DNA of 10,633 nt, from the NCBI GenBank assembly GCA_022565935.1, contig JADFJY010000035.1:1-10633 (forward strand). The letters run 5' to 3'. The position numbers were made by a program, and so were the translations under genes. This DNA is from Nitrososphaerota archaeon (GTDB lineage: Archaea > Thermoproteota > Nitrososphaeria > Nitrososphaerales > Nitrosopumilaceae). Shown piece after piece: positions 1 to 6,995 of the stretch. Numbering within the stretch: the first letter of the stretch is position 1; the number at the start of each line of letters is the position of its first letter. Under the pieces are notes generated by a model. The model saw nothing but the letters and a program-made list of their open reading frames with translations, did no database searches and was not told the origin of the DNA.

Positions 1-478
1 CTAAATCAGGATCAGTAATAATGGAAATTGCTTCATGAAAGTTTGGATCAAAAATTTCCCCTAATGCATCAATTGGAATCACATGATATTTTTTCAATAA
101 TGAATCCATATTTTTTAAAATAGAATCTAGACCATCAGAATTAATTTTACTTTCAGAAAAAACGTCTTTGGCTCTGATAAAATCATCATATATTTTCAAA
201 AAATCTAAGATAAATTCATCAACTTTTGTATTAACACCATTTTCTATATCAGATTGTGTTTTTCGATTAAGATTTTGAAAGTCTGCTAAAACATGTTTCA
301 ATTTTTCTTCATGTTCTGATACTTTTTGTTTTTCTAACTCTAATAATTTTGATAATTCTTCAATGCTTATTTCTGTTTGTTCTGATTCTTCTGAAAGATC
401 ATCAGATTCAGGTTCATTTTCAGATTCTACATCTACAGGAATTTCATCAGAATTATTTTCAGTTGACAAATCAAACAA
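1..478 (-). CDS. grpE: GrpE nucleotide exchange factor (partial, C-terminus cut by window edge)
   Basis: Reading the minus strand from a TTG at 478-476 gives an open frame of 159 codons to the window edge. GrpE is the nucleotide exchange factor of the cytoplasmic DnaK (Hsp70) chaperone. The first ~40 residues are acidic (many E, D and S). A long charged helix follows (residues ~40-60, EELSKLLELEKQKVSEHEEK), then the GrpE-like stretch ADFQNLNRKTQSDIE, and near the edge the signature HVIPIDALGEIFDPNFHEA, typical of the start of the GrpE beta domain. Only the last part of that domain is missing. An in-frame TAA at 505-503 lies upstream, so the start is TTG 478 or TTG 469; no Shine-Dalgarno sequence is visible at either. 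The gene follows the dehydrogenase-like gene by 27 bases on the same strand, so the two are probably cotranscribed. dnaK is expected just outside the window (inference). GrpE in archaea is generally regarded as acquired from bacteria. Confidence 0.9.
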   Translation of the reverse strand, partial: MFDLSTENNSDEIPVDVESENEPESDDLSEESEQTEISIEELSKLLELEKQKVSEHEEKLKHVLADFQNLNRKTQSDIENGVNTKVDEFILDFLKIYDDFIRAKDVFSESKINSDGLDSILKNMDSLLKKYHVIPIDALGEIFDPNFHEAISIITDPDL

Positions 479-505
479 AATTATAATTTTAGCTAATTTA
501 AATTA

Positions 506-1645
506 TTATTGAATAGTTTCACATAAAGGATTAGCTTTGACAATAATTATATTAGAATCTTGTTTAGTTTTTTCAATATTTTCAAGATCAGTTTTTGAAC
601 ATGCTACAACAATTGTTGTTTTATCACTATGGAAAAGATTAAAGTTTGGATCTTCATAAGATTCTACATCACCTATGTAATCACGTAATCTTAAGGTTAA
701 ATTTTGGAGCATCTCGATTTTGTCTCCACGCATTGCATGTTGATCAATAGTCCAAGCTAATGCGATTTTAGTTCTACTAGCTTTAAGATCATTTTTCTTT
801 AATGTTGTTCGAATTTCATCAATTAATCTCTTGATATATCCATCAATTCCTTTTACACTTCCATTAATTAGATACATGAGAGTGTTTGCACCCTCAAATG
901 AGGAACCCAAAGATTTTAGATCAAGTAGTCCACTAACCATATCATCAAGAAATATTTCTTGAAAATCATCTGAAGATAGATCATTTTTGGTAATTTCATC
1001 TTGTGCATACTTACATACTTCTAAAATACTACACAAACTAGAAAATCTGGATAGTATGTTTATAGCATGAAAATGTTCTGATGATGCAATAGCAACAAAT
1101 CTTTTCTCTGTTTTATCCATAGTGAGTAAATCAGATAATTTGGGATCTTTCTTTCCATTAAAAGAGCCAATAATTTTAGGTTGTTTATTTAGATCTTCCA
1201 ATGGATAATAAAAATAGGAAATAAGTTTTCCGACCTGAAGACCAGTTACATGTTCCAGTAATGAAATATTTTCATTGTTTCCTCCAAATCCAGTTGGAAG
1301 AGTAAAAATGACTGAACTATTCTTCTTTAATGATTTCACTGCATCTTTAAATTTGGAATGAATTTCAGTTTTAGTATCTTGCCCTGTTTTTCTAATTCTT
1401 GGAGTAAAGAAAAGATATTGAGCTTTGGAAACTGCTACATCTATGGGTTCCATTGCCAATAATGGTTCATCCTCTTTTAGAGAAGATACATTTGGGTAAG
1501 TTTTAGCTATTTCAGCTTTAAGCGAAATTGCTGAAGGAGTAGATTCATCTATAATGTAAACATCAGCACCTTTGATTGCCATTTGAGATGCAAGAGCATA
1601 TCCTTCTGTACTTAAGCCATAAACAACAACTTTTGTTCCCCCCAT
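506..1645 (-). CDS. Rossmann-fold protein resembling nucleotide-sugar (UDP-glucose/GDP-mannose) dehydrogenases
   Basis: This is a 379-residue protein starting at an ATG (1645-1643). The N-terminus is a beta-alpha-beta dinucleotide-binding fold: VVVYGLSTEGYALASQMA (residues ~6-23), with an acidic residue at the end of strand 2 (D33), which suggests NAD rather than NADP. A second segment, SVIFTLPTGFGG (~111-122), sits where the family has its S-T-V-x-P-G-T loop. A helical middle (~185-325) is followed by a C-terminal alpha/beta piece (TTIVVACSK, ~343-351) that recalls the third domain of UDP-glucose dehydrogenases. The catalytic G-G-H/S-C motif of that family is not visible, so I would not assign dehydrogenase activity. 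It may be a degenerate or repurposed homologue. It is upstream of grpE on the same strand with a 27-base gap, which suggests a shared transcript. Reality of the gene is near certain; the family link is moderate and the function unknown. Confidence 0.8.
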   Translation of the reverse strand: MGGTKVVVYGLSTEGYALASQMAIKGADVYIIDESTPSAISLKAEIAKTYPNVSSLKEDEPLLAMEPIDVAVSKAQYLFFTPRIRKTGQDTKTEIHSKFKDAVKSLKKNSSVIFTLPTGFGGNNENISLLEHVTGLQVGKLISYFYYPLEDLNKQPKIIGSFNGKKDPKLSDLLTMDKTEKRFVAIASSEHFHAINILSRFSSLCSILEVCKYAQDEITKNDLSSDDFQEIFLDDMVSGLLDLKSLGSSFEGANTLMYLINGSVKGIDGYIKRLIDEIRTTLKKNDLKASRTKIALAWTIDQHAMRGDKIEMLQNLTLRLRDYIGDVESYEDPNFNLFHSDKTTIVVACSKTDLENIEKTKQDSNIIIVKANPLCETIQ

Positions 1646-1680
1646 TACACTTTCAGCAAGTAATAGACTAAGAAAAACTT

Positions 1681-1697
1681 ATTGAACTTACTTCAAT
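1681..1697. repeat. Small inverted repeat in the divergent promoter region
   Basis: The sequence ATTGAACTTACTTCAAT has perfect 6-base arms (ATTGAA/TTCAAT) around a 5-base spacer. It sits in the 64-base gap between the divergent starts at 1645 and 1710, ending 12 bases before the TTG start of the DUF354 gene. The position is right for an operator or a two-way promoter element, but arms this short in AT-rich DNA can arise by chance. Confidence 0.3.
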
Positions 1698-1709
1698 TAC
1701 GAAAATTAC

Positions 1710-2738
1710 TTGAAAATATGGATAGATATTCTTACCCCAAAACAATTATTGTTTTCTGAATCAATAATTGAAAAATTAGGGAAAAAGCACAATATTTTGT
1801 GTACTTCAAGAGAATATGAAGAAGTTAGAAAATTGGCAAAAATACGTGATTTTGACCTTGTTTTTATCGGGAAACATGGAGGAGGCGATAAAACAGCTAA
1901 ACTTCAAGCAAGTATTGATAGGAAGAAGAAGCTTTTTAGAAAAATCAAGACATTTTCTCCAGATTTAACAATTAGTTTTTGTTCCCCTGAAGCAGCAAGA
2001 ATTTCATTTGGTTTAGGAATAAAACATGTAGCATTTTGTGATTCACCACATGCTGATGCAGTTATGCGATTGACATTACCCTTAATTCAAAAATTACTTA
2101 TTCCAAATGTTATTCCAAAAAATGAATTTTCTAAATTTGGGATTGATAAGAAGAATATTATTTCGTACAAAGCAATAGATGCAGCAGTTACTATCAAAAG
2201 GAAAATAAATCAAGAAGAAAAATTACCATTTAAAGATAACAAAAGAAAAAATATTTTGATCAGAGTAGAAGAAGAAGAAGCATCATATACATCAAAATCA
2301 AGTAAAATAATACCAATCATCAAACAAATTGTAAAGGAGTATAGTAACGAAAATATTGTAATTTTATGTAGATATACTAAACAAATTCAAAATCTTCAAA
2401 AAAGAATTGGTAAAAAAGCTAAAATTATAAAAATGTCATTTGATGGAAAACATTTGTTAAATAATACAGATATCTTTATTGGATCTGGTGGTACTATGAC
2501 TGCTGAATCTGCTTTAATGGGAATTCCAACAATTTCTTATAATGCAGTTCCAAATATCATTGAGAATTTTTTGGTAAAAAAATATTTGGTAAAAAGAGAA
2601 ACAAATCCAAATAAAATTTCTAATTATATTAAGAAAATTTTAAAATCTACAAATAAAATGAATCAAAAAAGAGCGAAAATAATTCTAAAACAAATGGAAG
2701 ACCCTATACAAAAATTGATCAAAGTAATCAAAGAGTAA
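1710..2738 (+). CDS. DUF354 family protein (GT-B glycosyltransferase-like)
   Basis: This is a 342-residue protein read from a TTG start. The start is supported by the family-typical N-terminus MKIWIDILTPKQLLF, which begins with the first strand of a Rossmann-like domain. The protein follows the DUF354 (PF04007) plan. An N-terminal half (~1-160) carries SREYEEVRKLAK (33-44), then GKHGGGDKTAK (54-64), a likely substrate-binding loop, and HVAFCDSPHA (106-115). A C-terminal half carries DIFIGSGGTMTAESALMGIP (254-273), equivalent to the donor-nucleotide loop of GT-B enzymes such as MurG and UDP-GlcNAc 2-epimerase. The family is widespread in archaea and often lies near surface-glycan genes. Its exact reaction is not established, so a glycosyltransferase or sugar-nucleotide role is inference. 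The C-terminal 40 residues are lysine-rich. It is divergent from the dehydrogenase-like gene, and its spacer of 64 bases must hold both promoters. A tRNA gene follows 63 bases downstream. Confidence 0.85.
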   Translation: MKIWIDILTPKQLLFSESIIEKLGKKHNILCTSREYEEVRKLAKIRDFDLVFIGKHGGGDKTAKLQASIDRKKKLFRKIKTFSPDLTISFCSPEAARISFGLGIKHVAFCDSPHADAVMRLTLPLIQKLLIPNVIPKNEFSKFGIDKKNIISYKAIDAAVTIKRKINQEEKLPFKDNKRKNILIRVEEEEASYTSKSSKIIPIIKQIVKEYSNENIVILCRYTKQIQNLQKRIGKKAKIIKMSFDGKHLLNNTDIFIGSGGTMTAESALMGIPTISYNAVPNIIENFLVKKYLVKRETNPNKISNYIKKILKSTNKMNQKRAKIILKQMEDPIQKLIKVIKE

Positions 2739-2758
2739 TTTTAGTTAAGAATCAATTT

Positions 2759-2769
2759 CAAATAAAAAG
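2759..2769 (+). promoter_or_regulatory. Possible TATA box for tRNA-Gln
   Basis: An A/T-rich stretch (caaataaaaag) lies about 37 bases before the mature tRNA 5' end. This would place transcription start roughly 10 bases upstream of the tRNA, with a short leader removed by RNase P. In AT-rich DNA the match alone is weak. Confidence 0.3.
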
Positions 2770-2801
2770 TTCATTAAGGGAATGAGAGTGCTGGATTTAG
2801 C

Positions 2802-2874
2802 AGCCCGGTAGTGTAGAGGTCAAGCATATGGGCCTTTGAAGCCCGTGACGCCAGTTCGAGTCTGGCTCGGGCTA
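2802..2874 (+). tRNA. tRNA-Gln (anticodon UUG)
   Basis: A complete 73-nucleotide cloverleaf, folded by hand. The acceptor stem is AGCCCGG pairing with TCGGGCT (one G-U), with discriminator A at 2874. The D arm is GTGT/GCAT around a 9-base loop containing GG. The anticodon stem is TGGGC/GCCCG with loop CTTTGAA, so the anticodon at 2836-2838 is TTG, reading CAA (and CAG by wobble). The variable loop is 4 bases. The T stem is GCCAG/CTGGC with loop TTCGAGT, which also carries the internal B-box. There is no intron, and CCA is not encoded, so it must be added after transcription. The A1-U72 first pair is typical of archaeal tRNA-Gln. Most archaea lack glutaminyl-tRNA synthetase and make Gln-tRNA through the GatDE amidotransferase from Glu-tRNA-Gln. 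The locus is clearly richer in G+C than its surroundings. Confidence 0.95.
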
Positions 2875-2908
2875 CTATATTTAAAAAATAAAGGATTGTT
2901 GTAACACG

Positions 2909-2916
2909 AATATAAC
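2909..2916 (+). promoter_or_regulatory. Probable TATA box of the short dehydrogenase-like gene
   Basis: The sequence AATATAAC is centred about 31 bases before the ATG at 2944. With the usual archaeal distance of ~25 bases from box to start, the leader would be only a few bases. This suggests separate transcription from the tRNA gene. Confidence 0.4.
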
Positions 2917-2943
2917 ATAGATAGTTTTTCTGAAATTAGGTAG

Positions 2944-3681
2944 ATGACAGACATTATTTTGGGCATGGGTGAGGTAGGAGAGACACTCTTTGATTTACTT
3001 GCTGAAAGAGGGTTCAATTGCATCGGAATTGATGTGGATAAATCAAAATGTAAAAACTATTCTGAAAACTCTACAATTGAAAATCCTGAATATCTTCATG
3101 TTTGTCTTCCTGGAGAATTAACAGAATTTGTAGACATTACATCAAATTGGATTAGTAAGATTGAAGGTTTGAAAGTAGTTTTGGTTCACTCTACTGTAAA
3201 ACCTGGAACAACAAAAAATATACAAAAAAAATCTAAAGTTTTAGTTTTATTTTCACCAGTACGTGGAGTACATAAAAGATTTTTAGAAGATATCAAAAAA
3301 TATACAAAATTTATTGCGTCAGATGATAAACAAATAGATCCAAAAATTAAATTAGATTTAGAAAAAAGATTCCAAAAGGTAGATTGGATGTCAACTACTA
3401 AAACAGCAGAACTTGCAAAAATATTAGTTGATACAGCATATTATGGATGGTTAATCAATTATGCTCAGATTACAAAAATGATTTGTGAAAAAGAGGGGAT
3501 TGATTTTGATGAAATGTGGAAATTTGCTGATGAAATTCATGAAAATTTGGGTAATAGACCAAAAATGTATCCAGGTATAATTGGAGGACATTGTGTAATT
3601 CCAAATCTAAGTTTGGTAGAATATGAAAATCTAAACATAATTAAAAAAATTAATGAATTGTATGAAAAGTTCAAAAAATAA
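2944..3681 (+). CDS. Short UDP-glucose/GDP-mannose dehydrogenase-like protein
   Basis: This is a 245-residue protein starting at ATG. Residues 1-31 form an NAD-binding Rossmann start, with GMGEVG at 7-12 and an acidic residue ending strand 2 (D30). HSTVKPGTT (82-90) is the family loop following the conserved strand. Residues 150-182 (TTKTAELAKILVDTAYYGWL onward) match the central helical domain, including the lysine of E-L-x-K (K159). GIIGGHCVIP (211-220) is the catalytic motif with the nucleophilic cysteine (C217). Family members are usually ~400-450 residues and have a C-terminal UDP-binding Rossmann domain; here the protein stops ~28 residues after the cysteine, with no frameshift debris visible downstream. 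It could oxidise an unusual or smaller substrate, work with a separate partner, or have lost the original activity. The family call is firm; the substrate is unknown. It is convergent with the ABC permease gene, with 9 bases between stops. Confidence 0.85.
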   Translation: MTDIILGMGEVGETLFDLLAERGFNCIGIDVDKSKCKNYSENSTIENPEYLHVCLPGELTEFVDITSNWISKIEGLKVVLVHSTVKPGTTKNIQKKSKVLVLFSPVRGVHKRFLEDIKKYTKFIASDDKQIDPKIKLDLEKRFQKVDWMSTTKTAELAKILVDTAYYGWLINYAQITKMICEKEGIDFDEMWKFADEIHENLGNRPKMYPGIIGGHCVIPNLSLVEYENLNIIKKINELYEKFKK

Positions 3682-3682
3682 T
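3670..3682 (-). terminator. Possible T-run terminator for the ABC operon
   Basis: On the minus strand, the sequence just after the permease stop contains a run of six T within TTATTTTTTGA. Archaeal termination commonly uses such T runs without a hairpin. It lies inside the 3' end of the convergent dehydrogenase-like gene. Confidence 0.3.
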
Positions 3683-3690
3683 TCTAATTT

Positions 3691-4431
3691 CTAAAAATCT
3701 AATTTTGTTAATAATTTTGATGCAACAATAAAAAGAACTGATGCAATTCCCACAAGAACTATCATCTCATAAATAATAAATTCTGTGATATTTCCAAAAA
3801 TTCCCGCTCTGATTATATCTATAAGATAAGTCAAAGGATTAAGATAAAATAAAGTACGTAATGGTTCTGGAGCCCCCTCAGCTGGATAAAATGCAGTACT
3901 AACAAAAGCAGATAACAGAAATACAGTGTTAATAACTACATTAAATCCCTCACTTGAACGTAATCTAGTAGAAATTATTGATGCTAGTGAACCAAATAAT
4001 ATAGAGCCAGTAATAGCACAAAAAATGATTATTGGAATTGTAATAAATGAAAATTCTACAGATTCAAAAAATACAGGATAACCAACTGCAGCTATTAAGA
4101 AAGCACTTAGTAATCCTACTATTCCTATAGTACAGATATTGCTAAGAATATAATGACTCCTAGTGAATGGTCCTGACATTATTTGTTCAAACATGCCATA
4201 TTTTCTATCATTCCAAATAATGATACCAGAAATGAGTGTGCTATTCATGATATTAAATCCAATCATACCTGATGCCAAAAATGCAGGATAATCAAGTTCT
4301 TTACCACCAAAAGGAACTCCGTGAATTAATGGTGCATATGCAAAACCTGCAACAAAAATATAGATCAAAGGAAAAATAACTTGCCAAATTAAAAATCCAG
4401 GATTAAGAGAAATTGTTAGATTTCTATTCAC
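3691..4431 (-). CDS. ABC-2 type transporter permease
   Basis: This is a 246-residue integral membrane protein, the channel half of an ABC exporter. About six hydrophobic segments are visible: ~13-33, 50-73, 98-120, 128-155, 163-183 and 219-239. The segment LNPLTYLIDIIRAGIFG (197-213) before the last membrane helix is the ABC-2 signature seen in DrrB and NodJ-like permeases. The charged DRKYGMFEQIMSGPFTR (75-91) after the second helix is the usual coupling-helix region. The start is GTG (4431-4429). In this frame a TGA lies a few codons upstream inside the ATPase gene, with no ATG, GTG or TTG between. The stop of the ATPase is only 4 bases upstream, so the pair is an operon and probably translationally coupled. 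The transported substrate cannot be read from the sequence; lipid, glycan or drug export are all known for this class. Confidence 0.9.
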   Translation of the reverse strand: MNRNLTISLNPGFLIWQVIFPLIYIFVAGFAYAPLIHGVPFGGKELDYPAFLASGMIGFNIMNSTLISGIIIWNDRKYGMFEQIMSGPFTRSHYILSNICTIGIVGLLSAFLIAAVGYPVFFESVEFSFITIPIIIFCAITGSILFGSLASIISTRLRSSEGFNVVINTVFLLSAFVSTAFYPAEGAPEPLRTLFYLNPLTYLIDIIRAGIFGNITEFIIYEMIVLVGIASVLFIVASKLLTKLDF

Positions 4432-4435
4432 TAAT

Positions 4436-5374
4436 CTAATTATTGGATGTATTTTCTCTCACCATTTTTAAAAAGATATCTTCAAGATTTGTTGGAACAG
4501 CAGATAGATCATCAATCTCTATTCTGTTATCACTAAGTATTTTTAATACTTGTAATAATACCAATTCTGATTGCTCTGAATGAATTATTATATTAGTTCC
4601 GTTCTTAAAATCAATTTTACAGTCTGGAATTCTAGACAATAATAAAGAAATTTCAGTTTGTTTTTCTAACAAATGAATTTTTATAGTTTTTTCTTTTCCA
4701 AATCTAATCTTTAATGCATCAGGAGAATCAATAGTTATTATTTTTCCCTCATCTATAATTGCTATTTTATCACAAAGATATTCGGCCTCAGTTAGTATGT
4801 GTGTTGTATAGAAAATTGTTAATCCAGTTTTTACTTTATTTTTTAAATAATCTAATAGTTTTCTTCTAGCACTTGGATCTAAGCCAACAGTAGGTTCATC
4901 TAAAAATAACAATTCCATATCATGCATAAATTCACGTGCAACTTGTACTCTCCTTCGTTGACCAATTGAAAGATCTTCATTTCTTTTTTTACGAATTTCA
5001 ACTAGATCAAAATCTTTCAAAAGTTGTTCCATTCTTTTTTTACGTTCTACCCTTGGAACATTCCACATCATCCCGTATTTATCAAGGGCTTTTTCTACAG
5101 ATAATGTAGGCTCGTAACTTGGTTGTTGTAAAACAACGCCTATTTTATGACGAACTTGAAGAGGATTTTTTACAGCATCTACACCAAAAATTGAAAGAGA
5201 ACCTTGTGAAGGAGAAATTAAAGTTGTTAATAGTTTGATGGTGGTTGATTTTCCAGCACCGTTAGGACCTAAAAATCCAAAGACTTGACCTGATTTTACT
5301 GAAAATACAAGATCATCTACAGCTTTGACTGACCCATAGAATTTTGACAGATGATTAACATCAATACAGGACAT
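4436..5374 (-). CDS. ABC transporter ATP-binding protein, DrrA/CcmA-like
   Basis: This is a 312-residue nucleotide-binding subunit of an exporter. All motifs of an active ABC ATPase are present: Walker A GPNGAGKST (36-44), Q-loop glutamine (~84), signature LSIGQ (135-139), Walker B ELLFLDEP with catalytic E160, D-loop GLD (164-166), and switch histidine H192 in TTH. A ~90-residue C-terminal extension (~225-312), ending LEDIFLKM, is typical of the daunorubicin-resistance (DrrA) branch paired with ABC-2 permeases. The start is ATG (5374-5372) and fits the family N-terminus (I-x-V-x-x-L-S-K-F-Y-G). It is the first gene of a two-gene operon with the permease. The protein is cytoplasmic and docks on the membrane partner. 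Substrate is unknown. Confidence 0.93.
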   Translation of the reverse strand: MSCIDVNHLSKFYGSVKAVDDLVFSVKSGQVFGFLGPNGAGKSTTIKLLTTLISPSQGSLSIFGVDAVKNPLQVRHKIGVVLQQPSYEPTLSVEKALDKYGMMWNVPRVERKKRMEQLLKDFDLVEIRKKRNEDLSIGQRRRVQVAREFMHDMELLFLDEPTVGLDPSARRKLLDYLKNKVKTGLTIFYTTHILTEAEYLCDKIAIIDEGKIITIDSPDALKIRFGKEKTIKIHLLEKQTEISLLLSRIPDCKIDFKNGTNIIIHSEQSELVLLQVLKILSDNRIEIDDLSAVPTNLEDIFLKMVRENTSNN

Positions 5375-5395
5375 AACAAAACTGCGATCATCCCA

Positions 5396-5407
5396 CTAAT
5401 TTAGTTA
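5396..5407 (-). promoter_or_regulatory. Possible TATA box of the ABC exporter operon
   Basis: On the minus strand, TAACTAAATTAG is centred about 27 bases before the ATG at 5374. This is the spacing expected for a leaderless archaeal transcript. The match is weak by itself. Confidence 0.3.
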
Positions 5408-5563
5408 ATGAGTCAATTCACTATTAGTTTTTGTAGAAATTTACTAAATCTAAATAAAACATGTTCAAAGTTAGAAAATTTTGAATTTCATCATGTCACC
5501 TTTGAAGAACTAACAATAAAGCGATCAATTCTATTAAAAAATGAATCTTGTAATTTAATGAAA

Positions 5564-5576
5564 TTTTTATTAATAG
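5564..5576 (+). promoter_or_regulatory. Probable TATA box of the RPA gene
   Basis: TTTTTATTAATAG is centred ~28 bases before the TTG start of the RPA gene. This matches a leaderless archaeal promoter and supports TTG 5598 as the start; an in-frame TAG at 5574-5576 excludes any start upstream of it. It also argues against the short open frame at 5408-5596 being translated from the same message. Confidence 0.5.
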
Positions 5577-5597
5577 AACAAGTTTACCAACAATGAA

Positions 5598-6995
5598 TTG
5601 TCTGAATTTGAAAATCTTATCGAAAAATTACTTGAACAAAAACCTGAATTAACTAAAGAAGTTGTTGAAGAACAGATTAAACAGAAAAAAGAAAAAATTG
5701 GTGCTGGATACTTGACAGATCAAGGGGCCCTGTTTTTGATTGCGTCTGATTATGGAATTGCATTGTCAGAACCACTAAAAATTGAAATTAGTTTAAAAGA
5801 TCTATATGCAGGAGCAAAAGAAATTTCATTAGAAACAAGAGTTTTGAATTTATCACCAGCAAAACAATTTTCAAGAAAAGATGGTTCACCATTTTATCTT
5901 AGAACCATGACAGTATATGATGAAAATTCTACAGCAAGTGTTAAGTTGTGGGATGAAAAAGCAAATCTTCCGGGTATTGAAAATCTAAAACCAGGTGATT
6001 TAATTAAAATCATAAAGGCTTATGTAAAATCAGATCTTGATGGTTCCCCAACAATAAACATTGGTTCTGGCTCAAATATTGAAGCTGCAAATACAGAAAG
6101 TGAAATTCCAACTATTGATACCATCACAAAAGATGTTAGCGAACTACAAGAAGGACAAAAAGATCTTGTGATTTCAGGAATAATTGATGGATTAATCAGT
6201 GGAATGGAATTTACAAATTCTCGTGGTAATCCTGGAAAAGCTCTTAGAATGAGGCTAAAAGGAAAAGATGGTAATGCGATGAGAGTTGTTTTATGGGGAA
6301 AAGATGAATCATCTATCCCAAATTTGATTTCTCAGTCAGCTAAAGTAAGATTACTTGGAGTTAAAGTACGAACAGGAAATCAAGGATTGGAAATCCATGG
6401 CAATGATGCAACTATCATTGAAATTGAAGGAGGAAAAGAAGTAGAACCAATAATTGTTAGAGTTCTTTCAATATCAACAACAGAAAATGACAAACGAATG
6501 ATTACAGCGGTTGATAATAATAAAAATATCTACAACATTAGTGATTTTGCAAACTTAACTAGCATTTGTGTAGAAGGAGATGTTGTAGAGTGCATGCCAT
6601 CAAAAGTTTATGGAAACTCAATTACATTAGATGAAAAGTCTTTTGTAAGAAAACTAGACAATGATGAATCTATTCCATCACTATCTCAACTTAGAACAAA
6701 AATTAATGATGTTAAAGTAGATGGAAATTATTGTATTGAATCAATAATATTAAAAGTTCCTGAAAGACGTGAAGTTCAAACAAAATCTGGAGAATCAATA
6801 GCACTATCAGAAATGTTTGTTGAAGATGATACAGGTCAAATTTGGGTAAAAGGTTGGAGAAATCAAGCAAGGATAATTGACAAATGTGAATTGGGAGAAA
6901 TAGTATCAATTACAGGATTAAATGCTAAAGCAGGACTTGAAGGTAGAATAGAGCTATTTGTAACAGCGTTTACTAAAATAACAAAGAAAAATTAA
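5598..6995 (+). CDS. Replication protein A-like single-stranded DNA-binding protein (multi-OB fold)
   Basis: This is a 465-residue protein with a TTG start. The N-terminal ~50 residues (MSEFENLIEKLLEQKPELTK, then ...GAGYLTDQGALFLIASDYGI at ~36-55) form the helical domain found at the front of archaeal RPA. Three OB-fold segments follow. The first (~65-160) contains VKLWDEKANLPGIENLKPGD (114-133). The second (~185-276) contains MRVVLWGKDESSIPNLISQS. A third, C-terminal one (~370-465) contains GQIWVKGWRNQARIIDKCEL. The V/W-x-L/G-W patterns are the DNA-contacting strands of RPA OB folds. Another divergent OB-like piece may occupy ~285-355. No zinc finger is seen, unlike many euryarchaeal RPA subunits. 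It should coat single-stranded DNA in replication and repair. It lies convergent to lhr, with the two stop codons overlapping. Confidence 0.9.
   Translation: MSEFENLIEKLLEQKPELTKEVVEEQIKQKKEKIGAGYLTDQGALFLIASDYGIALSEPLKIEISLKDLYAGAKEISLETRVLNLSPAKQFSRKDGSPFYLRTMTVYDENSTASVKLWDEKANLPGIENLKPGDLIKIIKAYVKSDLDGSPTINIGSGSNIEAANTESEIPTIDTITKDVSELQEGQKDLVISGIIDGLISGMEFTNSRGNPGKALRMRLKGKDGNAMRVVLWGKDESSIPNLISQSAKVRLLGVKVRTGNQGLEIHGNDATIIEIEGGKEVEPIIVRVLSISTTENDKRMITAVDNNKNIYNISDFANLTSICVEGDVVECMPSKVYGNSITLDEKSFVRKLDNDESIPSLSQLRTKINDVKVDGNYCIESIILKVPERREVQTKSGESIALSEMFVEDDTGQIWVKGWRNQARIIDKCELGEIVSITGLNAKAGLEGRIELFVTAFTKITKKN
6976..6991 (-). terminator. Possible T-rich terminator for lhr
   Basis: Directly after the lhr stop, the minus strand reads ATTTTTCTTTGTTATT, a T-rich stretch of the kind archaeal RNA polymerase terminates on. 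It lies inside the 3' end of the RPA coding sequence, so termination there would be forced by the overlapping layout. Confidence 0.3.

Noticed and set aside
2802..2874. Possible integration site at the tRNA 3' end
   Set aside because: tRNA 3' ends are common targets of integrases, but no integrase gene or direct repeat of the tRNA end is present in the window.
2820..3023. 67-codon minus-strand open frame
   Set aside because: It is antisense to the tRNA-Gln gene and to the start of the short dehydrogenase-like gene, and its sequence is the complement of those features.
5408..5596. 62-codon plus-strand open frame just before the RPA gene
   Set aside because: No recognisable domain, an unusual composition (several cysteines and no clear pattern), and no TATA-like box at a proper distance from its ATG. 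The best promoter for RPA lies inside its 3' end. It may be chance in a divergent spacer, so it is not called as a gene.
6712..6909. 65-codon minus-strand open frame
   Set aside because: It lies wholly inside the RPA coding sequence. Its leucine-rich content is the usual shadow of AT-rich coding DNA.
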